Positions 1 through 9,297 of a DNA stretch of 64,000 nt are shown in pieces; positions within the stretch are counted from its first letter, which is position 1; each line of letters starts with the position of its first letter. The position numbers were made by a program, and so were the translations under genes. The notes beneath the pieces were generated by a model. That model searched no databases. It worked only from the letters and a program-made list of their open reading frames with translations, and was not told the DNA's origin. The DNA lies in NCBI GenBank assembly GCA_964577115.1, contig CAZNXJ010000002.1:1-64000 (forward strand). The letters run 5' to 3'. Source of the stretch: CAZNXJ01 sp964577115 (GTDB lineage Bacteria; Planctomycetota; Planctomycetia; Pirellulales; Pirellulaceae).

Positions 1-960
1 ATCGGCCACATCACCAACGGCGTGCACATTCCCAGCTGGCTCGCCTGGCAAATGCGGCAGCTCTACGACCGCCACTTCACCCATGGCTGGATCCAGCGGA
101 TGGGCGAACACGAGGTCTGGCAGGCGATCCACTCGGTCGACCCGGGCGAACTGTGGGAAACCCACAATTCTCTGAAGAATCTGCTTTTGGCCTTCGTGCG
201 GCGGCGCATCAGCCGGCAGTGCCGTCGGCGGGGAGAGAGCGACGAGGTCGTGGAAGCAGCACGCAATGTGCTAGACCCGAACGTTCTGACGATCGGGTTC
301 GGACGGCGGTTCGCCACGTACAAGCGAGCCAACCTCGTGCTTCAGGATTTGGACCGGCTCGCCGCGATCATTAACAACGCCGAGCGGCCGGTGCAGTTCA
401 TCTTCGCCGGCAAGGCGCATCCGAAGGACGAGCCCGGTAAGCAGTACATCCAGGGCATCGCCAACTTGCGCCACGATCCTCGCTTCCAACACCGCATCGT
501 GTTTATCGAGGATTACGATATCAACGTCTGTCGCCACATGGTGCAAGGGGTCGACGTGTGGCTGAACAATCCCCGCCGCCCGCTTGAGGCTTCGGGGACG
601 AGCGGCCAAAAAGTCGTGCTGAACGGCGGCCTGAACATGTCGGTGCTCGACGGTTGGTGGGCCGAAGCCTACGACGGTGGCAACGGCTTCGCCATCGGCA
701 AGGGGACGAGCCACGTGTCCGACGAGATCACCGATGCGCGCGACGCGCAGGCGCTGTACGAGGTGCTCGAGCAGCAAGTCATTCCGACCTACTACGACCG
801 GGACGTCGATGGACTTCCGCGCCAGTGGATCCGGATGATGATGAATTCGATCAGCACGCTCGCCTGGCGCTTCAGTGCTCACCGCATGGTCATGGACTAC
901 GCGCGTCATTGCTACGTGCCCGCCGCCGGCGGCCTGAGCTGCCAAATGCCTCCGTACTAG
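1..960 (+). CDS. glgP: Alpha-glucan phosphorylase (GT35), 3' part only
   Basis: This is the C-terminal 319 residues of a glycogen/starch phosphorylase-type enzyme, which releases glucose-1-phosphate from alpha-1,4-glucans in the cytoplasm. The reading frame is already open at the first base of the window (ITNGVHIPSW is visible), so the gene starts upstream and the first ATG at 22 is internal. Diagnostic segments are GFGRRFATYKRANL, FAGKAHPKDEPGKQ and EASGTSGQK. By family knowledge the lysine of the last motif carries the pyridoxal phosphate. NGGLNMSVLDGWWAEAYDG is typical of the short, AlgP-like subfamily. A GC-rich hairpin lies just downstream, before a convergent minus-strand gene. Confidence 0.93.
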   Translation: MGHITNGVHIPSWLAWQMRQLYDRHFTHGWIQRMGEHEVWQAIHSVDPGELWETHNSLKNLLLAFVRRRISRQCRRRGESDEVVEAARNVLDPNVLTIGFGRRFATYKRANLVLQDLDRLAAIINNAERPVQFIFAGKAHPKDEPGKQYIQGIANLRHDPRFQHRIVFIEDYDINVCRHMVQGVDVWLNNPRRPLEASGTSGQKVVLNGGLNMSVLDGWWAEAYDGGNGFAIGKGTSHVSDEITDARDAQALYEVLEQQVIPTYYDRDVDGLPRQWIRMMMNSISTLAWRFSAHRMVMDYARHCYVPAAGGLSCQMPPY

Positions 961-1034
961 AAAGCGGCCGACCGCCCACCGCGGCGCCCCCGCGCCATCC
1001 CTTGCGGGTGCGCGCCGCGGAACGACGGCTCGCA

Positions 1035-1082
1035 TCCCCGCCCACGGGAAGGCCGAGCAGCCTTGCTCCCCTGGGGGTGGGA
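1035..1082. terminator. Imperfect GC-rich hairpin between convergent genes
   Basis: A perfect inner stem AAGGC/GCCTT (1049-1053 with 1060-1064) is extended outward by an imperfect pairing of C-rich and G-rich arms. It sits in the 200-bp gap between the phosphorylase stop and the convergent minus-strand operon end. There is no clear T-tract, so a role in termination is inferred from position and stem only. Confidence 0.4.
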
Positions 1083-1159
1083 AATGCCCAACGACTCTGC
1101 CCGTGAGCAGCACGAGATGCACTGCGCCCCCGCGACAGGGCTCGCGCTGCGCGCCTATC

Positions 1160-2110
1160 TTAGCGGGCCGTCGTCCAGCGGTTGTCGCGGAAGATGCACT
1201 CGGCGGGATTGAATTCCGTAATCGTTTCGAGCGACAAACGGGATGCGGGGCGAGCGAGGTCGGTTGTGTCGAGCTGCGACCAGCGCTGGGGATCGTTCGC
1301 TCCTTCCTCCGGGACGTCCGCGCGGGGGTCGGCGCCGAGCAGCTGTAGTTCGAGGCGCAAAATCCGGCCAACGACATCGCTTTGGGGCGGCGGACTCTGA
1401 CGCGGCATTTCGCTCGCCAGTTTCAACAGTTCCGGCCACGCGGCCGGATCCAAACGCGCCAGTCGCTGCTCGACGTTCGGACGCCGTAGGAGCCGCGCTG
1501 CTTCCACGTAGCGCCCTTTGCGCAATTCTTCCAATGCGCGGAGTACCAGGTTGTCGAGCGTTATGTTGGCCGGCTCACTGCCACTGGCGTCGCCACTCGC
1601 GCCTCCTTGCCGGCGCCGCAAGATTGATCGGTCGTGGTCCCTGTCGAGCAGATACGCTAGCGCGCGGAAAGCTCGTTCTTCGTGGTCATTGCGAGCCAAC
1701 GCGGTCATGCCGAGCAGCGAACTTTTGCCGAGCGTATCGGGATCGAGCCACGCGGCGATCAGGTACAGGCGCAGGCTGGTGTCCCGAGCTTCAGGATCGA
1801 TACGCTTATCCGCGAGCTCTTCCGCGTATTCACGATACTCCATCGGGCGATCCGGGCTCAGACGCGCGAGCCGCTCAGGCGACACCGGCTTCTGCAAGAT
1901 TTCAATTGTCTCGGCGGGAATGAATCGTTCGTGCAGCGAGCCATCGTCGCTCGGCACGTTTAGCGTGACACCGCGCGCGTCCTCGGAGACTAAATAGCCG
2001 CGCACCGGCACATCGCTGCCTCGCACGAGTACGGTAACAGCGTGAGCGCTGCTCGCGCCCCACAGGCCGCTCAGCATGGCGATCGTCGCAATACGTACGA
2101 GCCCGCGCAT
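1160..2110 (-). CDS. Secreted planctomycete hypothetical protein, last gene of the Exb operon
   Basis: A 316-residue protein of unknown function. The chosen start (ATG at 2110) gives a clean signal peptide, MRGLVRIATIAMLSGLWG followed by ASSAHA and a cleavage site, so it is probably exported. The start overlaps the stop of the preceding gene by one base (TAATG), indicating translational coupling. The mature part begins with a beta-rich stretch (VTVLVRGSDVPVRGYLVSED) and continues with TPR-like alpha-helical sequence (LRLYLIAAWLDPDTLGKSSLLG). The layout resembles the exported protein at 10249-11361 in the same operon, which also starts with a short beta module and continues with helical repeats. 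No catalytic motif was recognised. It probably works with the ExbB/ExbD complex encoded upstream. Confidence 0.75.
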   Translation of the reverse strand: MRGLVRIATIAMLSGLWGASSAHAVTVLVRGSDVPVRGYLVSEDARGVTLNVPSDDGSLHERFIPAETIEILQKPVSPERLARLSPDRPMEYREYAEELADKRIDPEARDTSLRLYLIAAWLDPDTLGKSSLLGMTALARNDHEERAFRALAYLLDRDHDRSILRRRQGGASGDASGSEPANITLDNLVLRALEELRKGRYVEAARLLRRPNVEQRLARLDPAAWPELLKLASEMPRQSPPPQSDVVGRILRLELQLLGADPRADVPEEGANDPQRWSQLDTTDLARPASRLSLETITEFNPAECIFRDNRWTTAR

Positions 2111-5100
2111 TATTGTGTCCTTAATTTCACCAGGCACAGCCGAATCAGGGCTTCCTGGCCACGTTCTAGTTGCTCCACAAGATCCGACGCATCGCGATCG
2201 GAACTTTCGAGCTGCCTGGCGATCGGCCCGGCCACATCTCCCTCGCCCGCGAGCGCATCGTGCTCCCACCCCAACAGCCGGATCCATTCCCGATCCAGCA
2301 TCACCGTGAGCGCGAGATTGTTTTCCGCCGCGTACTCGGCGGCCAGGATGCGATGTGTCGCATCACGAACGTAGTGCGGCGCGCGTGCTGCTACGTCGCC
2401 TCGCGCGAGTAATTCGGTCGCATGGGCCTCAAGCATCAAACCGCGCAGATCAGCGGCCGTCTCCGCCGACTCGATACGATCGCGCACGACGCCATAGATT
2501 TGAGCCTGAAAGGCGTACTGTACTTGGAGGTGGCGGGCGAGATGATCATACAGGGTGTGCTCAGGCGAGACGCTGTCGGGCCGCGGCAAGCGAACGAGCG
2601 ATTCCTGGAGCATTCGAACTCGCAGTTTCTTTGGCCAATCCACTTCGGCCGCGAACTCGTCAGCTGGCAACTCGAGAAATTCCACGAGCACGTCGCGCGC
2701 CTGCTGGCTGGTCGGCAATACGTCCGGCACTTCGTGAGCGATCGCGATACGCAGCCCGAGCCAAGGACGCAGCCGAGCGACGTACGCGAGCCGCTCGCGA
2801 TGCTCCGCCGGGTTCCGCTCCGACAGTAAATACCGAGCCATCTCGTCGGCCAGTTCCGCCGGCATGCTCTCCGGCGAGGTGCTGGCAGCCGCGCAGATAA
2901 CTTGCAGAGCCCACAGGCGCTGAGGCCCCGCGGTGTTGGCTCGCCGCAGATGAGCCGCTGCTTGCGACAGTTGTTCGGAACGCAGAGGCAGCGGTGTGGA
3001 ACGTTCCACCAAGTCGCGCGATGCAAGCGGCGACGGCGAACTGGATCCTGCAGCTTTAGCCGCTCGCGCCGCCTGTAGCTCAGCGTCCCACGGCTGCTCG
3101 CCCAACCCCGACACGGCAGCAAACGTTTCCATGTCATTTCGCGTCAGCGCCAGCCCCAGTGTGGCATGCCGTGCCAGACGCAAGATCCTTCGAACCCGCT
3201 GCTCGACATCGCTTGCGTCTGCTGATTCGTTAAGTAGCCGCTGAGCCTGCTCGACATATAAAGCGACTTGATCGTCCCGCGTCAGAGTCGGATCCGAGGC
3301 AACTCCGAGACGCTCGCGCACTAACTTGGGGACATCGTCGATCGAGTCGAAATCGGCAAACGATACATCAGATCGGGCCACCAGGAGGGCCGCGAGGTAT
3401 CGGCGAGCTTCCTCGTCTTCAATCTTTTCGAACACATCCACCATGCGCACGACGCCCACGACATCCTCGGCGAAGACCGTGTTCTTCATCAAAGTTTCAA
3501 ACCGCCGCCATTCATCACCCGCTCGCGGCAGCACGACGCGCAGCAAGTCGGCCGACAGTCGCGCCACCTCGTGCGGCTCGAGCGCCCGCAAGAGCAAAGG
3601 GTGGAGCCACTGCATGTGATGAGCAACATTGCCGACCGGTTCCGATTCCGCCGCCGCCGTCAGATTGCGGTAGAGCTGCCGCAGCAGTTCCGCACGGTAG
3701 GCGCGTTCGGCGCCGCCTGTTCCCGCATCCACCGTGGGAATTGCCGGGAGCGTCGCCTGCACCACCGAGTTGATCTGTGCGGCACGCGCTTCGGACACTT
3801 CCGCGTGGTGGCCGGCGCCCGCCAGAAGACTCATGGCGGCGAGCATCGGCGCATACTCCCCGACGCTCGCGGGAAGTGGTGCGTCGCGTTTGGGCAGCCG
3901 CTCGGCAAGGCGCCGCAACAACCGCTCGGCAGCTTCGTCGGATGGATCCAGAGCCAGGCAGCGAAGCGTAAAGTCGGAAAGTGACCGCGAGTCGCTCTCG
4001 GTAATCTCTTCAATCGCCAGATCCGCGAGCCGCTCGTAGGCTTTGCCACGCGATCGCGGATCCTTCGATTCGATTCCAAACAAAATGGCAAGATCAGCCT
4101 GGCGCAGCTCGCGTCGGACATTCACCCACGCGATCTGCATCCCATCGTCCCACCATTGATTTGCCGGCGGAGTGTTCAACGGGGAGCCGTTCGCCGAGCT
4201 ACCTGTCGAAGGCGGTTCAATTGGTGGCGAAGCGCTGCGCGCCGCTCGCGTTGCTGAGCGATTGATCTGGCTGCTCAGCACCTGATCGTAAAAGGCCCAC
4301 ATGCACCCCACGGTCAACAGGCAGCCCACCACGACAGCGGCGCTAACAATCCGGCGTTCGCGCTGCCGATGCCGGCGCCGCCGCGCACATTCGTCCTGGA
4401 TCAGCTGCTCAACATCGTCTCGTTCGAGGCCCCATTGATGGCCTTCGCGAATGAAACGCTCGTGCAACTCAACCGAGACATATCCGGCGCCCGTGAGGTG
4501 CTCCGCCACGATATTGCGGAGATGTTCGCGCGCCTGCTCGATCGAAACAACGACGATCTGCATGCTGGCCGCGGTATCGCGGATCAGGGCTGTCGCGGCA
4601 TCGGGTTCGAGACCGTGCAGCTGTACACCCTGCATACGCAGCTGAGTCGCCGCGAGGGGCGTCAGTACCGTGTCGGTCAATTGGCGCAGTGTCCCTTGGA
4701 GAAACTCACGAAACGCTTCGCGGCGCTGCTCCATCCACTGTTCGGCCTTGTTCTCCGTGCGCCGCGCTCCCTGCAACAGCTGTAGTCCGCGTTGCAACTG
4801 GTCGTCGCTCAGTTCGAGGTCGCGTGCCAGCGACGAGAGAAGTATGAGAGCGTGCGGTGTCACACCGCGCTGGTGAGCCACGATCGGACCGGCCTGTGCG
4901 ATGAATTGTTCGATGCGCGGGTCGAGCACTTCATCGCGGCTTTCTTCCTTGCGCGAAAGGATCGGTGTCTCGCATTGCTGAGCGACTTCTTCCACAAGCT
5001 GCGCTGCGAAGACCGAGGAAAGTCCGAGTTTGCGTGTCCCCTCCTCGATCAACTTCCGCTCGGCGCTTTCCGACACATATCCGCGCGACGCCTGCTTTTC

Positions 5101-5739
5101 GCGAATTGCCGTTCGCAAGTAGCTGCGGAAGCGATCGGCCGGTGCCACCGACACAGAACGCTCGGCGACAGGCCGAACAGTTGGAGGATCGATAGCCGTG
5201 CGCGTGCCAAGGAGCCGCAGCGCTTCGTCGTACTGGCTTTCGCTGAGCCCCATCGAGTGGGCGACATCGGCCAACAGGACGTGGGCATGGGCCGTCATGC
5301 CACGCTGCCCGGCCAGTATCGGCTCGACCTTCTCTAGAAATGACCTGACGAGCGCTGCGCCGTCAGCCGAGGGTGTGGGGCCGCGTGACTCACTCGTGCG
5401 GAACCGGGGCGGCGGAGGTGGAGGCGGAGGTAAAGGTCTTACCGAGGGCGGCGCCGCGATCGCTGCGGCGACTAGGCAAGCCTCAAGATCAATATCCACG
5501 CGAGGCGCCGATGAAGCGTGATTGCCGATTACACCATCCCGTCGCAGCACATCGACGATTGCTTCGAGCTGCGAAGAGGTGAGTCCCACGCGCTCGGCAA
5601 TGGCGCGCAGCTGCTCCCAGACCTGCTCGTCAAGCTCCGTAGCTTCCAGGAACAGCGGCGCAGCTTCCTCGAGAAATCGCGGAATAATGCGATCTTCGTC
5701 CCGAGTGGTTTCGGACGTATCCTGCTTCCGCACCGGCAT
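2110..5739 (-). CDS. Very large one-pass membrane protein with N-terminal helical repeats
   Basis: About 1209 residues, not recognised as a named family. The N-terminal ~460 residues contain at least three copies of a helical module with a pattern like ILAGQRGMTAHAHVLL (also IVAHQRGVTPHALILL). These alternate with a second module such as GYVSESAERKLIEEGTRKLG and GYVSVELHERFIREGHQWG. One hydrophobic segment (about residues 460-485, SAAVVVGCLLTVGCMWAF) follows a very basic stretch (RRRRHRQRERR), placing the repeats in the cytoplasm. About 720 mostly helical residues would lie outside. Proline- and glycine-rich tracts follow the first module. The start at 5739 was preferred over an in-frame ATG at 5847 because the extra 36 residues are Arg/Cys-rich and look non-coding. 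It is coupled to the next gene by a TAATG overlap. Confidence 0.8.
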   Translation of the reverse strand: MPVRKQDTSETTRDEDRIIPRFLEEAAPLFLEATELDEQVWEQLRAIAERVGLTSSQLEAIVDVLRRDGVIGNHASSAPRVDIDLEACLVAAAIAAPPSVRPLPPPPPPPPRFRTSESRGPTPSADGAALVRSFLEKVEPILAGQRGMTAHAHVLLADVAHSMGLSESQYDEALRLLGTRTAIDPPTVRPVAERSVSVAPADRFRSYLRTAIREKQASRGYVSESAERKLIEEGTRKLGLSSVFAAQLVEEVAQQCETPILSRKEESRDEVLDPRIEQFIAQAGPIVAHQRGVTPHALILLSSLARDLELSDDQLQRGLQLLQGARRTENKAEQWMEQRREAFREFLQGTLRQLTDTVLTPLAATQLRMQGVQLHGLEPDAATALIRDTAASMQIVVVSIEQAREHLRNIVAEHLTGAGYVSVELHERFIREGHQWGLERDDVEQLIQDECARRRRHRQRERRIVSAAVVVGCLLTVGCMWAFYDQVLSSQINRSATRAARSASPPIEPPSTGSSANGSPLNTPPANQWWDDGMQIAWVNVRRELRQADLAILFGIESKDPRSRGKAYERLADLAIEEITESDSRSLSDFTLRCLALDPSDEAAERLLRRLAERLPKRDAPLPASVGEYAPMLAAMSLLAGAGHHAEVSEARAAQINSVVQATLPAIPTVDAGTGGAERAYRAELLRQLYRNLTAAAESEPVGNVAHHMQWLHPLLLRALEPHEVARLSADLLRVVLPRAGDEWRRFETLMKNTVFAEDVVGVVRMVDVFEKIEDEEARRYLAALLVARSDVSFADFDSIDDVPKLVRERLGVASDPTLTRDDQVALYVEQAQRLLNESADASDVEQRVRRILRLARHATLGLALTRNDMETFAAVSGLGEQPWDAELQAARAAKAAGSSSPSPLASRDLVERSTPLPLRSEQLSQAAAHLRRANTAGPQRLWALQVICAAASTSPESMPAELADEMARYLLSERNPAEHRERLAYVARLRPWLGLRIAIAHEVPDVLPTSQQARDVLVEFLELPADEFAAEVDWPKKLRVRMLQESLVRLPRPDSVSPEHTLYDHLARHLQVQYAFQAQIYGVVRDRIESAETAADLRGLMLEAHATELLARGDVAARAPHYVRDATHRILAAEYAAENNLALTVMLDREWIRLLGWEHDALAGEGDVAGPIARQLESSDRDASDLVEQLERGQEALIRLCLVKLRTQ

Positions 5740-5859
5740 GCTGAATGGTTCGCCTGGTCGAGCCGCTCGTGGTGACGTGAAATGGGTGCTGCCGCAACCG
5801 CGCCGGCGTTTGCAACTTCTTACGAAGCCGCTCGTCCTCGGCAACACTCGGCGGCCGCA

Positions 5860-8433
5860 CTACAGCTGATCTCGGAGCTGCCGAAACCGGTCGCGCCAGG
5901 CTGCCGAACCAAGCTGCGGATCGAGCAGTTCGAATTGCTTGAACACCTGAGCCGCTCGATCGCGATCGATTTCCAGCAGGCACGCCAGTTGATAGTACTT
6001 GGCTTCGTACCATTCTTCCGCGCCCGGGCGACTTCCGGCAAGCAAAACGCGCCAACGTTCGAGCGATCGCTCGAGATCTTTCTGCTCGAACGCCACCTTC
6101 GCCGCTCGGCGCAAGTAGCTCCTTTCCCGAGGCAAGGCGGCCAGCAGCCGTTCGAGCGCGTGGGCCGCTTCGTCCAGCCGCCCCAGCTCGTAGGCATAAT
6201 GCGCTTTCTTCGACAGAGCGACCTGGGCATTGCGTTTGGTGGTCAAAATGGCGGGGTCGTCGCCCAACCGTTCAGCGAGCCGCGTGTACACGGCGTGTGC
6301 CTGTTCGGCGATCGCGCGGCGCTCGTTCTCCGCCGACCGCGCATACCGCTCGTCGATCAACCTCGCCGCTGCGACAAGCCCAGCGACTTCCCAGCGTGAT
6401 GGTTCGTCGTTCTCGACAAACCACCGTGCCGCATTCCACGCCGCCTCATGGTCGCCCGCCGCCTGGGCGAATTGATAGCGGCGGTAATGGTACTCGGCCA
6501 CCGTTTCGCCGCTTTCCAACGTAGGCAGATGCCTATCGATGGCGTCCAGTTGGTCGGCGGCCACTTCGAGCTGCGGATCATGATGCTCGAGGGCCATGTT
6601 CACGATCATCAGCCGCAGTTCGACTTGCCGCCGCACGTCCGTGCTCGCCGAGCTCATAGCAAGGACTTCCTGAATCACCTCCAGCGCTTCCTTGCGCGCA
6701 GCCGCTTTCTCGGCGGCCGGCGCACGGTTCCAGCGTTCGTACAAGAGCGTGCAAAGTTGCTGTCGTGCCGCGACATAGTTGGGATCGCCTGGCGGCACGG
6801 ACTCCAAGGCCGCTCGTTGCTCTTCCGGTCCAGCCGTTTTCAAAGCCATCCGGGCCGCGGCGAATTCGGCGCGTTTGGTATACGCGTGCGAAGGATATTC
6901 CCGGCGCAGCCATTCCAGCGCCGCACGGAGCGCAGACGGATCTCCCTCGCCGCGCACCGCGCGCCGATGCTGCGTGACGAACACCATCCATCCCGCATCC
7001 ACAGCTCCTTCGGCCTTCGCTGCGCGAAGCCCCTCGGCCGCTTCGCGATAGAGCCGCGCTGCGGTCTCGTCATCCTCCAGCTGATACAAGCACCAGGCCA
7101 GTTCCATCCGGCACCGATTCGCTCCGGCAAGATCGCCCTTCGCCTGCGGGTCTGCCAGGGCCGCGCGCAGTGCCTCGGCTGCCTTGCGATAGTCGTCGGC
7201 GGACTTGCTTTCATCCGCGGCACGGCGGAGCTGTTGCCCGCGGAGCCAGAGAAGGGGGAAGCCCCGGGCATTGTCCAGCGACCCGCCAAAGCGAGTCAGT
7301 AGCTCGCCAAGCATGCGGTGCTGGCGAAGCTTGACGAACCCGGCCGTCGCCAGATCGACCAATTCCGGCTGCGGCTCATGGCCGTGCCAAGGCAATAGTC
7401 CGGCGCGCAGGAGCGTCGAGCAGAAACTGACTTTGCCTTGTGTCGGCGGCAGCTCAAGTGTCGCCAGATATTGCCGAGCCAGGTCGGCCGCCTCGCGACG
7501 GTGTCCAGCATTTAGCAGTGCCTGGAGATGCCAGTGCGCCGCCTGATCGCGCACCGTGGGAGGCACGACGGGCGATGCGAGCAGTGCGAAGCACGCACGG
7601 GACGCCGCCAGGTTCTTCAAGCCGGCCTCACTCAGCCCAAGCCCAATGACGGTCCGCGCACGCCACGGAGATTGTAGTGCGAGAATTTCGGCATCCAGCT
7701 CGCTGTAGTTCGCTTTCAGTTCTTCCTCGGGTATCTCCAGAATCCGAAGGAAGACCGCGCGTGCTGCGCTGAAGTCGCCGCTTTGCACGGGCCGCGAAAG
7801 CAGCCCACGATAGTAATGTGCCCAACCGGCGAAATAGGCAGCGCGGCCCGCCACCACCTGTAAGCGCTGTAGCTCTGCCTCCTGCTGCTCGATTCGTGCA
7901 TCGTCGCTCGCCCCTTCCAATACCTTCACCAGCTCGTCGATCTGCCGCCAGAGTTCCTGCTGCCGGCGCGCGAGCGCGGGCGTGATGCGCTGCAAAATGG
8001 CTTCCGCCTCACTTAGCAGCTTCTCCGAGTCGGCTTCGAGCATGGCGCGCGCGATGAGCGATTCGGCGCGCTGGTAATCGGTCTGGAGCAGCGCCACCTC
8101 GAGCGACGCGGTGTTCGCCTCTGGAACACGCGCAATGAGTTGTTCAACACGCTGCTTCAGTTCCGCATAACGTTCGGGATTTTCGAGTGCCGCGGCCAGT
8201 TGTTCGGCGTACAGATCGCCGAGCTTCCGAGCGGCCGCATGCTGGGCGGCACCGGTTTTCGCGGCTACGGATTGCTCGAGATGCCGCATTTGAAGCTCGG
8301 CGAGTCCCAACCGGCCGAGCAGCGTTTCGAGGCGTGTGTCCTCGTCCTGCGCAGCCACAGCGCCGGCGAGCAGAAGAGGCACGAGTAGCAGCGCCAGAGC
8401 CCGTCGCGGCAACTGCACGTGGCGAGTTCGCAC
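5860..8433 (-). CDS. Exported TPR-type repeat protein
   Basis: About 857 residues, dominated by alpha-helical tetratricopeptide-like repeats (for example LAWCLYQLEDDETAARLYRE and AHYAYELGRLDEAAHALERL). The GTG start at 8433 gives an ideal signal peptide (basic VRTRHVQLPRR, then ALALLLVPLLLAGAVAAQ) and lies 10 bases after the ExbD stop. An ATG at 8469 in the same frame would overlap exbD by 26 bases and is the alternative. TPR proteins beside ExbB/ExbD are known as periplasmic partners of energised envelope machines, such as the TolQR/YbgF-type arrangement. The same role is inferred here. No enzymatic motif was seen. Confidence 0.85.
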   Translation of the reverse strand: MRTRHVQLPRRALALLLVPLLLAGAVAAQDEDTRLETLLGRLGLAELQMRHLEQSVAAKTGAAQHAAARKLGDLYAEQLAAALENPERYAELKQRVEQLIARVPEANTASLEVALLQTDYQRAESLIARAMLEADSEKLLSEAEAILQRITPALARRQQELWRQIDELVKVLEGASDDARIEQQEAELQRLQVVAGRAAYFAGWAHYYRGLLSRPVQSGDFSAARAVFLRILEIPEEELKANYSELDAEILALQSPWRARTVIGLGLSEAGLKNLAASRACFALLASPVVPPTVRDQAAHWHLQALLNAGHRREAADLARQYLATLELPPTQGKVSFCSTLLRAGLLPWHGHEPQPELVDLATAGFVKLRQHRMLGELLTRFGGSLDNARGFPLLWLRGQQLRRAADESKSADDYRKAAEALRAALADPQAKGDLAGANRCRMELAWCLYQLEDDETAARLYREAAEGLRAAKAEGAVDAGWMVFVTQHRRAVRGEGDPSALRAALEWLRREYPSHAYTKRAEFAAARMALKTAGPEEQRAALESVPPGDPNYVAARQQLCTLLYERWNRAPAAEKAAARKEALEVIQEVLAMSSASTDVRRQVELRLMIVNMALEHHDPQLEVAADQLDAIDRHLPTLESGETVAEYHYRRYQFAQAAGDHEAAWNAARWFVENDEPSRWEVAGLVAAARLIDERYARSAENERRAIAEQAHAVYTRLAERLGDDPAILTTKRNAQVALSKKAHYAYELGRLDEAAHALERLLAALPRERSYLRRAAKVAFEQKDLERSLERWRVLLAGSRPGAEEWYEAKYYQLACLLEIDRDRAAQVFKQFELLDPQLGSAAWRDRFRQLRDQL

Positions 8434-8443
8434 GGCCGGCCAA

Positions 8444-8872
8444 TCAAGGAGCAGAATCAAGCGGAACATAGGAAACCGGAACAAAGTTCGCCGACTTGCA
8501 CGCCTGCACGGCCGCGGCAGCCATGCCGAACGGCGCATCGTCCGCCACACGAACAAACGCGCCCTCGGATTTATTTTCAAACTGTTCGAGAACCTGCTGC
8601 AACGGCTCCATAGACGTGAACTCGCGCGTCCCGAGTCGAAATACAAACCCATCGCCGCTGCGCACAACGTCCACGATGGCCGGCTGTAGATCGTTGGCCG
8701 CCGCACTGGACGATTGCCGCTCAACGCGTATCGCCGGATCGAGCGCCCGTTCGGTACGAAAGAAGCTGCTCGTCGTCATGAAGAAAATCAGCAACAGGAA
8801 CACGACGTCGATCATGCTGGTCATGCTCAGCTCGATGGTCGTGCTCTGCTTGCGTCGCGTGGCGAGGCGCAT
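8444..8872 (-). CDS. exbD: Biopolymer transport protein ExbD/TolR (second copy)
   Basis: A 142-residue protein with the classic ExbD/TolR layout: a short basic cytoplasmic N-terminus (MRLATRRKQ), one membrane helix (about residues 18-36) and a periplasmic domain. The helix contains SMIDVVFLLLIFFM, whose aspartate (about D22) is the proton-carrying residue in this family. The gene lies directly after another exbD with a 5-base gap and before an exported TPR protein. Two different ExbD subunits with one ExbB suggest a hetero-oligomeric stator or adaptor pair. The substrate is unknown. Confidence 0.93.
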   Translation of the reverse strand: MRLATRRKQSTTIELSMTSMIDVVFLLLIFFMTTSSFFRTERALDPAIRVERQSSSAAANDLQPAIVDVVRSGDGFVFRLGTREFTSMEPLQQVLEQFENKSEGAFVRVADDAPFGMAAAAVQACKSANFVPVSYVPLDSAP

Positions 8873-8877
8873 GACGT

Positions 8878-9297
8878 TTACCCTTCGGGAGTCTGGACCG
8901 CGATGCGGACGCGAGTAATCTGCATCTGGCCGAGCGCTCGCACCAGGTCGTTCACCGTGCGGCTCGTCCCCCGCTCATCGGCCCGCAGCACCACCGTTAA
9001 CCGGCTGGGGTCATCATCCAAATCCGCCAGTTCGCGCGATACGGCGGCCAGTACGTCGCTCGTTGTCGCCAGCTGGTCGCCCAGCACAATCCGGCCATCT
9101 TGCAGCACGTTGATCGTCATCACCGACGCTTCCTGATCGGTGGCTCCCGCGAGCTTCGGCAACTCCACGGGCTGATGATGAGTTTGCGAAATCTGCGAAA
9201 CGGTCATGAAGAAAATCAGCAGCAGGAACACGACGTCAATCATCGGCGTCATGTTCAATGCCGCCGTGGTCGAATGTTTTCGCTTGGCCAGCTTCAT
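8878..9297 (-). CDS. exbD: Biopolymer transport protein ExbD/TolR (first copy)
   Basis: A 139-residue ExbD/TolR homologue. A basic N-terminus (MKLAKRKHST) precedes one transmembrane helix with TPMIDVVFLLLIFFM, where the aspartate (D21) is the expected protonatable residue. A small periplasmic domain ends in a typical beta-alpha segment (LTVVLRADERGTSRTVNDL). The start ATG at 9297 overlaps the exbB stop in an ATGA arrangement, so translation of the two subunits is probably coupled. A longer in-frame upstream reading exists but lies over exbB and is not coding. It supplies the proton-driven module of the envelope complex together with ExbB. Confidence 0.95.
   Translation of the reverse strand: MKLAKRKHSTTAALNMTPMIDVVFLLLIFFMTVSQISQTHHQPVELPKLAGATDQEASVMTINVLQDGRIVLGDQLATTSDVLAAVSRELADLDDDPSRLTVVLRADERGTSRTVNDLVRALGQMQITRVRIAVQTPEG

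Noticed and set aside
5740..5847. 36-codon N-terminal extension of the large membrane protein
   Set aside because: Rich in Arg and Cys with no match to the acidic start that follows. Treated as untranslated, although its ATG lies close to the previous stop.
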